From positions 60,348-124,347 of the forward strand of contig CABYCA010000001.1 in NCBI GenBank assembly GCA_902517365.1: a stretch of 64,000 nucleotides of DNA, given 5' to 3'. Below the pieces are notes generated by a model. The model saw only the letters and a program-made list of their open reading frames with translations. It had not been told where the DNA came from and searched no databases. The DNA comes from an uncultured Bacteroidota bacterium (GTDB lineage: Bacteria; Bacteroidota; Bacteroidia; Flavobacteriales; Flavobacteriaceae). Below are positions 1 to 8,431 of the stretch, in pieces (position 1 is the stretch's first letter; every line of letters begins with the position of its first letter). The position numbers were made by a program, and so were the translations under genes.

Positions 1-240
1 TATTTTATAATTTGATTGATTATCATTTTCTAAAACAGTTAAGTCTGCCATTGTTTTTGGTTCATCTAATATTTGTCTTCCATTGGTGTTAATCTTCATA
101 GTTGGAAAATCTTCACTGAGATTTTCAAATACAACTTCAGTTAATTCATTATTTTCAAAAGAGTCTTGTTTACTACATGAGTAATGAAATGCTAAAAAAG
201 TTAATAATATTAGTCTTTTAATATTAAGAGAAGAGTTCAT
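1..240 (-). CDS. CotH-like lipoprotein, N-terminal fragment (runs off the window)
   Basis: Only the first 80 codons are present, reading from an ATG at 240 down to the window edge without a stop. The product opens with basic residues, a hydrophobic stretch and a cysteine at residue 22 (YSC), so it is probably a lipoprotein. After a short polar linker comes FPTMKINTNGRQILDEPKTM. This resembles the strand that starts CotH-kinase family surface proteins of Bacteroidota, where a similar 'INTNGQ.I.DEPKI.A' segment is common. The start overlaps the end of the upstream pterin dehydratase gene by 17 bp, so the two are probably co-transcribed. The family call rests on this short segment and needs the missing C-terminal part. 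Confidence 0.55.
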   Translation of the reverse strand, partial: MNSSLNIKRLILLTFLAFHYSCSKQDSFENNELTEVVFENLSEDFPTMKINTNGRQILDEPKTMADLTVLENDNQSNYKI

Positions 241-517
241 TAAAAGTTTCATGAATAAATTTTGCAAGCTTAATATCTAATGATGTCACCCCACCTAAAC
301 TATGAGTAGTTAAATTAAAAGTAATTGTATCATATTCAATAATAATTTTTGGATGGTGATCTATCTTTTCTGATCTGTCTGAAACAAGATTTGCAAAACT
401 CATAACTTCCATAAATGAAGAAAGCTTATATTTTATGCTTAATATATTGTTTTTTTCTTTCCATCCATCAAGCAACAATAAGTTTGATTCTATATCTTTA
501 GGTGAAAGCTTTTTCAA
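224..517 (-). CDS. 4a-hydroxytetrahydrobiopterin dehydratase (pterin carbinolamine dehydratase)
   Basis: This 97-residue protein has the full length and signature of the PCD/DCoH family, which dehydrates 4a-hydroxytetrahydrobiopterin after aromatic amino acid hydroxylation in the cytoplasm. The active-site block EKIDHHPKI is at residues 50-58 (His54, His55, Pro56). It is followed by NLTTHSLGGVTSLD at 68-81 and the DxxLA helix, as the family motif requires. The start is a clear ATG one base from the stop of the small membrane protein gene upstream. No phenylalanine hydroxylase gene is in view, so the metabolic partner cannot be told from this window. Confidence 0.93.
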   Translation of the reverse strand: MKKLSPKDIESNLLLLDGWKEKNNILSIKYKLSSFMEVMSFANLVSDRSEKIDHHPKIIIEYDTITFNLTTHSLGGVTSLDIKLAKFIHETFNELFS

Positions 518-712
518 TTATTTCGAATTTATATATTTCCAAATATAGTATATGGGAATTAAAATAACAGCAAAAATTATTGCATAAAATAAAAAATATG
601 CAAGTAATATTAAAAGTAAACACACAAAAACAACTCTAATAACTATAGATATTAGTGGGTGAGACATTAACTCATAATAAAAATTTAAAATTTTATTTTT
701 AAAGTTATCCAT
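518..712 (-). CDS. Small membrane protein of unknown function
   Basis: A 64-residue product with a polar N-terminus and one long or two closely packed hydrophobic helices (about residues 19-58), ending in a basic IWKYINSK tail. I do not recognise a family. It sits between the DNA glycosylase (15 bp upstream) and the pterin dehydratase (directly adjoining), all on the same strand. The tight packing suggests it is a real gene in that operon and not a chance reading frame. Confidence 0.6.
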   Translation of the reverse strand: MDNFKNKILNFYYELMSHPLISIVIRVVFVCLLLILLAYFLFYAIIFAVILIPIYYIWKYINSK

Positions 713-727
713 ATGCTAATTTAGTAA

Positions 728-1345
728 TTATGTGTAGAAGTATTTCTCTTCAATTGATTTCCAAAGAAGTAGTGAAGCAACGCTTTTATAAGGAGACCAT
801 GATTCAACTAAAGAATTTACTTTAGATTCATCTTTAATATCAATTTTATAGTTGATTTTTATACTATTCATTAATGCTAGATCACCTTTAGAGAAGATAT
901 TAATTCTCATTAGCACAAACATTAAAAACATTTCAGAAGACCAAATTCCAATTCCTTTTATCTTGGATAATTCATTAATAACTTCCTGATTGGATGCTCC
1001 TATAAAGTCAAAACTACAGTCTTTAAAAAACATAAAAACATTTCTAATGTAAGTAACCTTTCTAAAAGATATTCCAATAGATTGAAGATCATTATCTTTT
1101 AATTCAATTATTTCATCATTAGAAAGATTTTCAACTCTTTTTATAAACCTTTCTTTTATTGTTATAGCAGCCTTAAAGCTAACTTGTTGTTCTATTACTA
1201 AATAAGATAATGCAAGTGGATAATTTTCATTGAATCTTTCAGAAATATTAATGTTTAACGAAAATTTATTTATTAAATAATCAAGACACGGATCTTTAGA
1301 TAAATAATTATATGCTTTTTTTAACGTTTCTTGGTTTAGTTCCAT
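728..1345 (-). CDS. DNA-3-methyladenine glycosylase II-like protein (AlkA/HhH-GPD family)
   Basis: This 205-residue protein carries the helix-hairpin-helix GPD fold used by base-excision-repair glycosylases that remove alkylated purines. The hairpin LSKIKGIGIWSSEMF is at about residues 126-140. The catalytic aspartate lies in FSKGDLAL (Asp155), at the expected distance after the hairpin. An upstream EQQVSFKAA segment matches the 'QQ(V/I)S..A' helix of the family. There is no 4Fe-4S cysteine cluster at the C-terminus, which argues against an EndoIII/MutY type. It is slightly shorter than E. coli AlkA, lacking that protein's N-terminal extra domain, like many compact bacterial forms. Confidence 0.88.
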   Translation of the reverse strand: MELNQETLKKAYNYLSKDPCLDYLINKFSLNINISERFNENYPLALSYLVIEQQVSFKAAITIKERFIKRVENLSNDEIIELKDNDLQSIGISFRKVTYIRNVFMFFKDCSFDFIGASNQEVINELSKIKGIGIWSSEMFLMFVLMRINIFSKGDLALMNSIKINYKIDIKDESKVNSLVESWSPYKSVASLLLWKSIEEKYFYT

Positions 1346-1371
1346 TTATAAAAAAAAACGATATTTGCAAT

Positions 1372-1809
1372 ATGAAAAAAATAATTTTAAGCTTAACTCT
1401 TCTTCTGCTATCTTGTTCACAAGATACAAAAGAAAAACTTGTAGTTTATCAATCTCCAACTTGTGGCTGTTGCTCTGGTTGGGTTGCTAATATGCAAAGT
1501 AATGGTATGAACGTTGAAGCAATCAAAACAGATGATATGTATTCCAAAAAAGTAGAAGCTGGCATAGATCTGAGCTTGTCGTCATGTCATACTGGACTTA
1601 TCGCAGGTTATTTTGTTGAAGGACACGTTCCATATGACGCTATAACTAAGTTACTTGATGAGAGACCCAATATAAAAGGAATAACTGTTCCCGGAATGCC
1701 TGCTGGAACAAATGTACCTGGTATGGAAACTATAAATGAAAGAGCAAAATTTGATGTTTTAGCAGTAAATTTAGATGGGTCGACATTTATATGGAAACAA
1801 TACGAATAA
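1372..1809 (+). CDS. DUF411 family metal-binding lipoprotein
   Basis: A 145-residue DUF411 protein; the family is linked to copper handling in the cell envelope. The chosen ATG at 1372 begins MKKIILSLTLLLLSC, a textbook lipoprotein signal with the lipidated Cys at 15; a longer frame upstream would bury this signal. The family marks are the CGCC cluster at residues 31-34 (SPTCGCCSGW), a later SSCHT, the GHVP segment and the VPGMPAGTNVPGME motif near the C-terminus. The gene starts divergently from the DNA glycosylase gene, 26 bp away. It overlaps the next small lipoprotein gene by 19 bp, suggesting one transcript. Confidence 0.9.
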   Translation: MKKIILSLTLLLLSCSQDTKEKLVVYQSPTCGCCSGWVANMQSNGMNVEAIKTDDMYSKKVEAGIDLSLSSCHTGLIAGYFVEGHVPYDAITKLLDERPNIKGITVPGMPAGTNVPGMETINERAKFDVLAVNLDGSTFIWKQYE

Positions 1810-2069
1810 TAATTAAATTTTTTTGTGTAATCCTATCTCTTTCAACTATTTCCTGTGACAAAGAAAGATGTTATAGTATTGAAGGCAAAGAAATAATTAA
1901 TGGAGAATATTATTTACTACTTGATAATAATTCAATGGGATTTGACGGAACTAATAATTATTCATCAAACAATAATTTGTATACCGGAGTACCAGACCCT
2001 TATGGTTCAGGAAAAGTTGATAAGGAAACTTATGATTCAGTCTATGTTGGGGATAAATATTGTCCATAA
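1791..2069 (+). CDS. Small lipoprotein of unknown function
   Basis: A 92-residue product with a hydrophobic leader and the lipobox STISC, followed by a polar, asparagine- and tyrosine-rich domain containing two cysteines. No family is recognised. It overlaps the end of the DUF411 gene by 19 bp in another frame, so it is probably translated from the same mRNA. The clear lipoprotein signal and the terminator-like hairpin just after its stop support it being real. Its job may relate to the neighbouring metal-binding protein, but that is only inferred from position. Confidence 0.6.
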   Translation: METIRIIIKFFCVILSLSTISCDKERCYSIEGKEIINGEYYLLLDNNSMGFDGTNNYSSNNNLYTGVPDPYGSGKVDKETYDSVYVGDKYCP

Positions 2070-2070
2070 A

Positions 2071-2105
2071 AAAACCTGCCTAAAAAACCAAAAAAGACAG
2101 GTTTT
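2071..2105 (+). terminator. Terminator-like inverted repeat after the DUF411 pair
   Basis: An 8-bp perfect stem AAAACCTG / CAGGTTTT encloses a 19-nt A-rich loop starting right after the stop of the small lipoprotein gene. The 3' arm ends in four T residues but no longer T-run follows, so it would be a weak terminator or an mRNA end-stabilising hairpin. Confidence 0.45.
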
Positions 2106-2252
2106 GCAAATCAGATTCTACAATTAACAGACTATTTTTAGTAGATTTAGTCCTTTAATATCACTAAATTAGTACTCATGTTTCTAATGGTTTCAAACTT
2201 TTAGTATTTTTTTTAAGTTTTACATAATCAAAAAAAAAACTAAACTTTTATT

Positions 2253-4394
2253 ATGAAATCTTTAATTATGAATAAAATAAATATTGATTTTAAAATTTAT
2301 CATTTAATTAAGGTTAATTTTTATATACTAATTTTATCTGTAATTTATTCATGTAACTCAGAGGTGAATATTAATAGTGTAAATCAAAATCAGCTAAATA
2401 AAGAAACTAGTCTTTATCTTAAACAGCATGCTGAAAATCCAATCAACTGGCAAAGGTGGTCAAATTCAATTTTTAATATAACTCAAGAACTTGATAAATT
2501 AATTGTTGTTAGTATAGGGTATTCAAGTTGCCATTGGTGTCACGTAATGGAAGAAGAAACTTTTACAAACGATTCGATTGCTAATCTTATGAATGAAAAC
2601 TTTATCAATATAAAAGTTGATAGAGAAGAAAATCCAGATGTCGATCAAGCATATATGACAGCATCACAATTAATGACAGGTATGGGTGGTTGGCCTTTAA
2701 ATGTTATTACTCTTCCTGATGGCAGTCCAATCTATGCTGGAACATACCACACAACATCTCAATGGGATGATATACTCAAAAGGATCATCAGGCTAAAAAA
2801 GGATAATTATGATGGACTAAAAGATTTAGCAAATAATGTAAGAAATGGGGTAACTGATATAAATACTATATATAAAAGAAAAGAAATAAGTAATTTTAAT
2901 CCGGAATTACTCAAAAATAATGTTCAAATTTGGAAGAGTAAATGGGATTTAAAAAATGGAGGAGACTTGGCGCAACAAAAATTTGTATCTCCGTCAAAAT
3001 ACATTTTTCTTCTTAACTATGCAAGGATTTTCAAAGACAAGGAGGTCTTAGACCATGTTAGACAAACACTTGATATTATATCTTCAAGTGGTCTTAATGA
3101 TTTTATTGAAGGAGGGTTTTATAGATATACCGTAGACGATGAATGGAAAATTCCTCATTTTGAAAAAATGCTTTATGATCAAGCTCAAATGATAAGTTTA
3201 TATTCCCTTGCATTCAAAGTATTTAAGGACGATTACTATAAGAATGTCACACTTGAAACGATTGATTTTCTTAATTTAAAAATGTCCTCAAAAGAAGGGC
3301 TATATTATGCTGCAATGGATGCTGATACTGATGGTGAAGAAGGAAAATATTATTCATTTAGTCGAGAAGAGCTAAATATTATATCCAAGGATACTGATTT
3401 TAAAACTTTTTTAAGTTATTATAACATTGATATAAGTAAACCTTGGGAAAACAACAAGTATTTACTTTTACCAAATAAAAATAATATGGAAGAAGATTGG
3501 CTTAAATTAAATAGTTTATCTCAAACCGATTTATTATATCTAAAAAGAATATGGGAATCTAAAATTATTGAAATAAAAAAGAACAGAACAAAGCCAAGAA
3601 TTGATGATAAGATAATTGTTTCATGGAACTCACTTGCAATTACTGGACTAGTAGATGCATTTGAGGCTTTTAATAACCAAGAATATTTAAACAAAGCAAT
3701 AAGCATGTTTGAAGAACTTAAAGCAAACTCATTTAAAAGGAATAAACTTATTCACACATATAAAGAGAATCAGTCTCAAGTGGGGGTTCTTGAAGATTAT
3801 GCATACCTCGCTAAAGCCTCTATGAGACTTTTTCAAGCAACAGGTGATGAGTCTTACTTTAATTTTTCAAAAAAGATAATTGATGACGCTGTTAATGTTT
3901 TCAAAGATGATGAATCTGACCTATTAAGATATAGTAACAACGAAGAGTTATTTACAAAGCTGATTTCTGTTGATGATGGAGTTATTCCTTCACCCAATTC
4001 AATAATCGCAGAACAACTATTTAATATTGGGCATATAATTTTTGATGATAAATATCTAAGTTTATCAGACAAGATGGTCAATTCTGTGCAGAGTTTAATT
4101 GACAATAATATTAACTCATATTCAGTATGGGCTAATAATATTCTTAATAAAGTCGAATCATTTTATGAAATTGCCGTTATTGGTCCTGAATCAAAGTCCA
4201 TTACAGATCAAATAACTAATTACTTCTCCCCAAATACTATTATTGTTCAATCAAAGACTAAAAGCAAACTACCTTTATTTATTGATAGATTTTTTGAAGA
4301 TGAAACATATATTTATGTTTGCCAAAACAAAACTTGTCAAAGACCTGAAACTAATATAGATTTAGCTCTTGAACAGATCCCATATATAAATTGA
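2253..4394 (+). CDS. DUF255 thioredoxin-like lipoprotein (YyaL/SPATA20 family)
   Basis: A 713-residue protein of the YyaL/SPATA20 type: an N-terminal thioredoxin-like DUF255 domain followed by an alpha/alpha-barrel region resembling glycan epimerases or hydrolases. The thioredoxin part shows NPINWQRW, then GYSSCHWCHVMEEETF with the CxxC pair, VDREENPDVD and GGWPLNV, all characteristic. The barrel carries WKIPHFEKMLYDQAQ. The leader ends in VIYSC, so the protein is probably a lipoprotein, which is less usual for a family often found in the cytoplasm. ATG codons at 2253 and 2268 are both possible starts. The true substrate of the family is not settled. Confidence 0.9.
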   Translation: MKSLIMNKINIDFKIYHLIKVNFYILILSVIYSCNSEVNINSVNQNQLNKETSLYLKQHAENPINWQRWSNSIFNITQELDKLIVVSIGYSSCHWCHVMEEETFTNDSIANLMNENFINIKVDREENPDVDQAYMTASQLMTGMGGWPLNVITLPDGSPIYAGTYHTTSQWDDILKRIIRLKKDNYDGLKDLANNVRNGVTDINTIYKRKEISNFNPELLKNNVQIWKSKWDLKNGGDLAQQKFVSPSKYIFLLNYARIFKDKEVLDHVRQTLDIISSSGLNDFIEGGFYRYTVDDEWKIPHFEKMLYDQAQMISLYSLAFKVFKDDYYKNVTLETIDFLNLKMSSKEGLYYAAMDADTDGEEGKYYSFSREELNIISKDTDFKTFLSYYNIDISKPWENNKYLLLPNKNNMEEDWLKLNSLSQTDLLYLKRIWESKIIEIKKNRTKPRIDDKIIVSWNSLAITGLVDAFEAFNNQEYLNKAISMFEELKANSFKRNKLIHTYKENQSQVGVLEDYAYLAKASMRLFQATGDESYFNFSKKIIDDAVNVFKDDESDLLRYSNNEELFTKLISVDDGVIPSPNSIIAEQLFNIGHIIFDDKYLSLSDKMVNSVQSLIDNNINSYSVWANNILNKVESFYEIAVIGPESKSITDQITNYFSPNTIIVQSKTKSKLPLFIDRFFEDETYIYVCQNKTCQRPETNIDLALEQIPYIN

Positions 4395-4395
4395 T

Positions 4396-4827
4396 ATGAA
4401 AAAAGTTTTTTACAATTGTTCAATAGTAATTTTAATTTCATTAATAATAACTAGCTGCTCGAACAAAGATAAGTCTAGTGAGTGCTCAACTTTTCTAGAA
4501 TGCCTTGATGGCACCTATTGGACTTCAGATAGGAACCAATCAATTTGGACATTTAATAATAATGAGAATGGAGAATATTTAGAAGTCTATATCTCAGGTG
4601 ATAACTGCTATAGATATGAAAATAACTTTATTGTTAATGCAGTTTTTAATTATCAAACAAAGATTAATCTTTCAGAAAGTTTTAATGGTATTACATGGTT
4701 CTATAACATTGTAAATGATAGTGTAATCGAAAAGACAAAGTCAACTGGAGGAAGCACTTCATTTTTCTATAAAACAAACAAATCATTTCTAGATGATTTA
4801 CTAAGTGTGGATGAGTGTAATGACTAG
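4396..4827 (+). CDS. Lipoprotein of unknown function
   Basis: A 143-residue lipoprotein with leader MKKVFYNCSIVILISLIITSC (lipobox ITSC). A beta-rich domain follows, starting TFLECLDGTYW, which looks like a lipocalin-like or DUF-type beta-sandwich, but I cannot name a family. It begins one base after the DUF255 gene ends, so the two probably form an operon. Its stop codon is interlocked with that of the opposing NagX-like gene in a CTAG tetranucleotide, leaving no space for a terminator. Confidence 0.7.
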   Translation: MKKVFYNCSIVILISLIITSCSNKDKSSECSTFLECLDGTYWTSDRNQSIWTFNNNENGEYLEVYISGDNCYRYENNFIVNAVFNYQTKINLSESFNGITWFYNIVNDSVIEKTKSTGGSTSFFYKTNKSFLDDLLSVDECND

Positions 4828-5906
4828 AGCTTTATAAATATTCTCTTTTTAAATAGATAGTATGCAGGTATGAATATTATAAATACATAAATAACTGCAT
4901 AAAATAGTGATGCAACTTTTGGATATATACCTGTGTTTACAAGAGCATTAACAAAAATTGAATTTAGTTGAATTCCAATTATATAATCACTGTAAAATAT
5001 TGAACCAAGAACACCGGCTAATACATATGTAAAAATCGAATTTGTGCCAAAAACCTGAGACATTTTAAACTTTTTATAACCATTAACATCAATTAAGTAG
5101 GTAAATGCTGCTGTTAACATAAAAGACATTCCCCCCATTAGAAAGGTGTATGATGTACTCCATAGATTCTTATTAACTGGAAAAGACCAACTAAAGAAGT
5201 CTCCAACAAATACAAGAATTAAACCGATATAAAATAGTTTAAGCAGTTTATCTTTAATATCTGAACTTCCTATTAGAATTGTACCTGCAATTAGTCCAAA
5301 GACTCCAGTAATTATTGATGGAATAGTAGTGAGAATACCTTCAGGATCCCATGTACCTTGCCACATTACACCTGGTAAATAATTTTTGTCAATATAATGC
5401 GCCATATTTAATTCAGGTACACTTAAATCAGGCTGACCTATTCCAGGTATTGGTATAAATAACATTACAAACCAATAAACAATTAATGTTACAAAAGATA
5501 AATACATAAAATATTTTTTCTCTATAAACATATATATCATTCCACAGAAAAGAAAAACAAATGAAATTCTTTGAAGAACTCCAGTCCACCTGATATTATC
5601 AAAGTCAAAGGATGGGAATATCCATAAAAACAAACCAACTAAATAGATTTTAAAAGCTCTCCAGATGATTTTTCTAATTGTTTTGTTTCTATCTAACCCT
5701 TTTTTATTATTAAGAGAAAGAACAATTGAAACACCAACAATAAAAAGAAAGTTAGGGAATATATAGTCTGTAGGTGTCAATCCATTCCAATCTGCATGAA
5801 GTAGAGGCGCAAAGACATTATCCCATGACCCAGGTTGATTGACAATAATCATAAAGATTAAAGTCATTCCTCTTAAAACATCTATTGATAGAAGTCTGCC
5901 TTTCAT
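4824..5906 (-). CDS. NagX-like membrane acyltransferase (DUF5009/HGSNAT-related)
   Basis: A 360-residue integral membrane protein with about ten hydrophobic segments. It opens with RLLSIDVLRGMTLIFMIIVN, the hallmark of the YeiB/HGSNAT-type acyltransferases, and continues with HADWNGLTPTDYIFPNFLFIVG as in DUF5009 proteins. Human HGSNAT acetylates the terminal glucosamine of heparan sulfate, and bacterial NagX members sit in N-acetylglucosamine use clusters. It is the last gene after susC, susD, the FG-GAP protein and GH20. That position fits a role in handling amino sugars released by the hexosaminidase; whether it transports or acetylates is not shown by sequence. Confidence 0.85.
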   Translation of the reverse strand: MKGRLLSIDVLRGMTLIFMIIVNQPGSWDNVFAPLLHADWNGLTPTDYIFPNFLFIVGVSIVLSLNNKKGLDRNKTIRKIIWRAFKIYLVGLFLWIFPSFDFDNIRWTGVLQRISFVFLFCGMIYMFIEKKYFMYLSFVTLIVYWFVMLFIPIPGIGQPDLSVPELNMAHYIDKNYLPGVMWQGTWDPEGILTTIPSIITGVFGLIAGTILIGSSDIKDKLLKLFYIGLILVFVGDFFSWSFPVNKNLWSTSYTFLMGGMSFMLTAAFTYLIDVNGYKKFKMSQVFGTNSIFTYVLAGVLGSIFYSDYIIGIQLNSIFVNALVNTGIYPKVASLFYAVIYVFIIFIPAYYLFKKRIFIKL

Positions 5907-5944
5907 AATTTAAAAGTTAAAAAAAATATTTGATGAATCTAAAT

Positions 5945-8428
5945 TTACTTATCAACTTGAATTGAGTAACCACCCCTACCCTTATTATCAAATAATCTAA
6001 GATTTACGATATCATCTTGATTTAGTTTTACAGGGTTACTATAATTCATGCTTTCATTATCAGGCAATGAACCATCAAGTGTATACTTAATATTTAATCC
6101 TGGAAATGCAGAATTAGCATAGAGAGAATCATTTTTAATAATTCCGCCAGGTTTTGGTAGATCATAACTTAATCCACCATAAATATTATCAATAATAGGT
6201 AGAACTCTCTGACCTATTGTATTTGTAAATTTATTCCAGTCATAGTCTAAAGTAAGTTCTCTCTTACTTTTATCCGAAATTTTCATCCACTTGGAATCCT
6301 TAGACCATGCTTTTTGAGAAAAAACTATAATATTTGGCATGAACATATAATCAAGAATATCCTCATTTCTGATAGTCTCACTCCAAATTTGAGATTGAAT
6401 ACCGATTATATTATCTCTATTACTAGGATTTAACTTTTCAGAGGATTCAATGTATTCTTTTGAAATATTATTCTTTTTAACTCCATATGAATCATTAAAA
6501 ATATCGTAAACATCAACTGTCCACATGTCCTTGTAATCTGCATATCCACTCCATGAAAGCCCAACATTATCTAGATCTTTATCGTCTACCATATCAAAAT
6601 AAAAGGCACTGGAATTACTCATTACAGTTTTATATCCAAGGTTTGCATATTTGTAGATCATATCTTGTCGTCCCTGACCCCAGTCATTTTTCCAAACAAA
6701 TAATAAGATGTCGTCTCCCTTAAAAAAGTCTTTTATTTGAGTTTCAGACTGATTCTTCTCTGTTAATTTTAATAAGATATCATCCCATCCAGTCATGGTT
6801 GCATTATATGATGAGAGTTTATCATAAACTCTTCTCTGCATTATTTCATAAAGAGCATTATAATCACCTGATATTGAGTTCTCTTCCATGAATTGATCAC
6901 AGATTGGCGATTTTTGCCATGCTCCGTATGGAAGTTCATCAGCAGCAACACCAAACTTATTTAAATCAACACCTGCTTCTTGATACATAAGGTATATTTC
7001 GTCAATTACTTTTTCATAAAAAGTAAAAGCACTTTCCCTGCATATACATGCTATATTATCATCAAACCCCTGAGCTGAATAATATTCACTTTCATCATCT
7101 GGATCAGTTAATAAATATTTTTCAGCTTCTTCTTGATTACCAAGCTCCATATATTTTTGATATCTAACATCCATTGAAATAATTGCTGATCTCATATGAG
7201 AAGGATAACTTATCTGAGGTATTATTCTAATATTTCTGTTATCAGCATATTGGAGTATTTCAATAAAGTCAACTCTAGAGAGGTATCCAGAACCAGTAGA
7301 ATTTATATTTGGTCCTGAACCATACATAGGGATCAAACTCTCAAACTCATCCTTTGTGTAGGCTCTTTTTGAACCTACCTCAGTCAGTTCCTCAAGACCA
7401 GGAATTTCTAACCTCCACCCTTCATCATCAGTTAACCTAAAATCTAAATGATTTATTTTAAAAAAAGATAAATAATCTAAAATTTGTTTAATCTTATCTG
7501 GACCATAAAAATTTCTTGAGATATCTAATAACATTCCTCTATATGAGAATCTAGGAGCATCACTAATATAAATGTGTTTAAGGGTGTTGTTTTCAAGTTT
7601 AGAGGCAAGAAAAATTTGTTTTAAGGACTGTAATCCATACAGGGCTCCTGCTCTATCTGATGCCTCTATTAAAATTGTATTTTGATCTATAAATAATTTA
7701 TAGGATTCTTCTTTTAAATTATCTATGTATTGAACTGAAATATCATAATTTGTAGAATTATTTAAAACCATATTAAAATTTTCAGCAAAAAGAGACTTTA
7801 CTGTATTAATGTCAAGATTTAAAGATTCATCAACAAAAACTTTATATTCAGATTTTAGAGAAGATTCTCCATCTAATAATGTTAATTTACTTGGGGTTGG
7901 AATAATTAATTCAAGTTCAGATTTATCAAGTACATTACCTGAAGCATATAATTCATAGCGATCTTTAGAGGAAGGTGCATCAAGTTTCTCAATTCCAACT
8001 GCATTTTTCCAGTTGTAAGTAAACTTTACATCAATTATATGATTATTTGTTACTATAAAACCACCAACTGGAAGATCTGATATTCTACTAACTATTCCTA
8101 ATTGGTTAAAGTCTATACTAATAGAGCCATTTGAATTTAAATGATAATCTTTACCAAATGATAATATGTTGTATGATTGACCAGCAACATATTCATATTT
8201 GATATTTTCAGGGATGGATTCGTTATTCACAATTGAACTCTGTTGGTTCCAATGCAATGACCATACAGAGTCAAAATCAACATTAGTTAAATTTAATATA
8301 GAGAGACTAACATCAAAGTTCCCATCATTCATTTTCTTAATCTTATAAACTACCTCTATTTCTTTAGATTCTGTAGTACACGAAAGCACAAATAAAAAGG
8401 CCATAGAAACAAAGAGTCTTTGAAACAT
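5945..8428 (-). CDS. GH20 family beta-N-acetylhexosaminidase lipoprotein
   Basis: An 827-residue exported hydrolase with lipobox VLSC near residue 17. In order it has an N-terminal carbohydrate-binding CHB_HEX-like domain, a GH20b domain, the GH20 barrel beginning at DAPRFSYRGMLLDISRNF, and a C-terminal CHB_HEX_C-like domain (YTLDGSLPD). The catalytic Asp-Glu pair is in VAADELPYGAW near residue 495, where substrate-assisted catalysis by the 2-acetamido group takes place. Length and layout match bacterial chitobiases. The gene is 3 bp from the FG-GAP protein gene and downstream of susCD, so it likely trims terminal GlcNAc/GalNAc from an imported or surface-bound glycan. Confidence 0.93.
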   Translation of the reverse strand: MFQRLFVSMAFLFVLSCTTESKEIEVVYKIKKMNDGNFDVSLSILNLTNVDFDSVWSLHWNQQSSIVNNESIPENIKYEYVAGQSYNILSFGKDYHLNSNGSISIDFNQLGIVSRISDLPVGGFIVTNNHIIDVKFTYNWKNAVGIEKLDAPSSKDRYELYASGNVLDKSELELIIPTPSKLTLLDGESSLKSEYKVFVDESLNLDINTVKSLFAENFNMVLNNSTNYDISVQYIDNLKEESYKLFIDQNTILIEASDRAGALYGLQSLKQIFLASKLENNTLKHIYISDAPRFSYRGMLLDISRNFYGPDKIKQILDYLSFFKINHLDFRLTDDEGWRLEIPGLEELTEVGSKRAYTKDEFESLIPMYGSGPNINSTGSGYLSRVDFIEILQYADNRNIRIIPQISYPSHMRSAIISMDVRYQKYMELGNQEEAEKYLLTDPDDESEYYSAQGFDDNIACICRESAFTFYEKVIDEIYLMYQEAGVDLNKFGVAADELPYGAWQKSPICDQFMEENSISGDYNALYEIMQRRVYDKLSSYNATMTGWDDILLKLTEKNQSETQIKDFFKGDDILLFVWKNDWGQGRQDMIYKYANLGYKTVMSNSSAFYFDMVDDKDLDNVGLSWSGYADYKDMWTVDVYDIFNDSYGVKKNNISKEYIESSEKLNPSNRDNIIGIQSQIWSETIRNEDILDYMFMPNIIVFSQKAWSKDSKWMKISDKSKRELTLDYDWNKFTNTIGQRVLPIIDNIYGGLSYDLPKPGGIIKNDSLYANSAFPGLNIKYTLDGSLPDNESMNYSNPVKLNQDDIVNLRLFDNKGRGGYSIQVDK

Positions 8429-8431
8429 GTG

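Noticed and set aside
1312..1371. Longer start for the DUF411 protein
   Set aside because: It would place 20 residues before a perfect lipoprotein signal and run into the divergent glycosylase gene.
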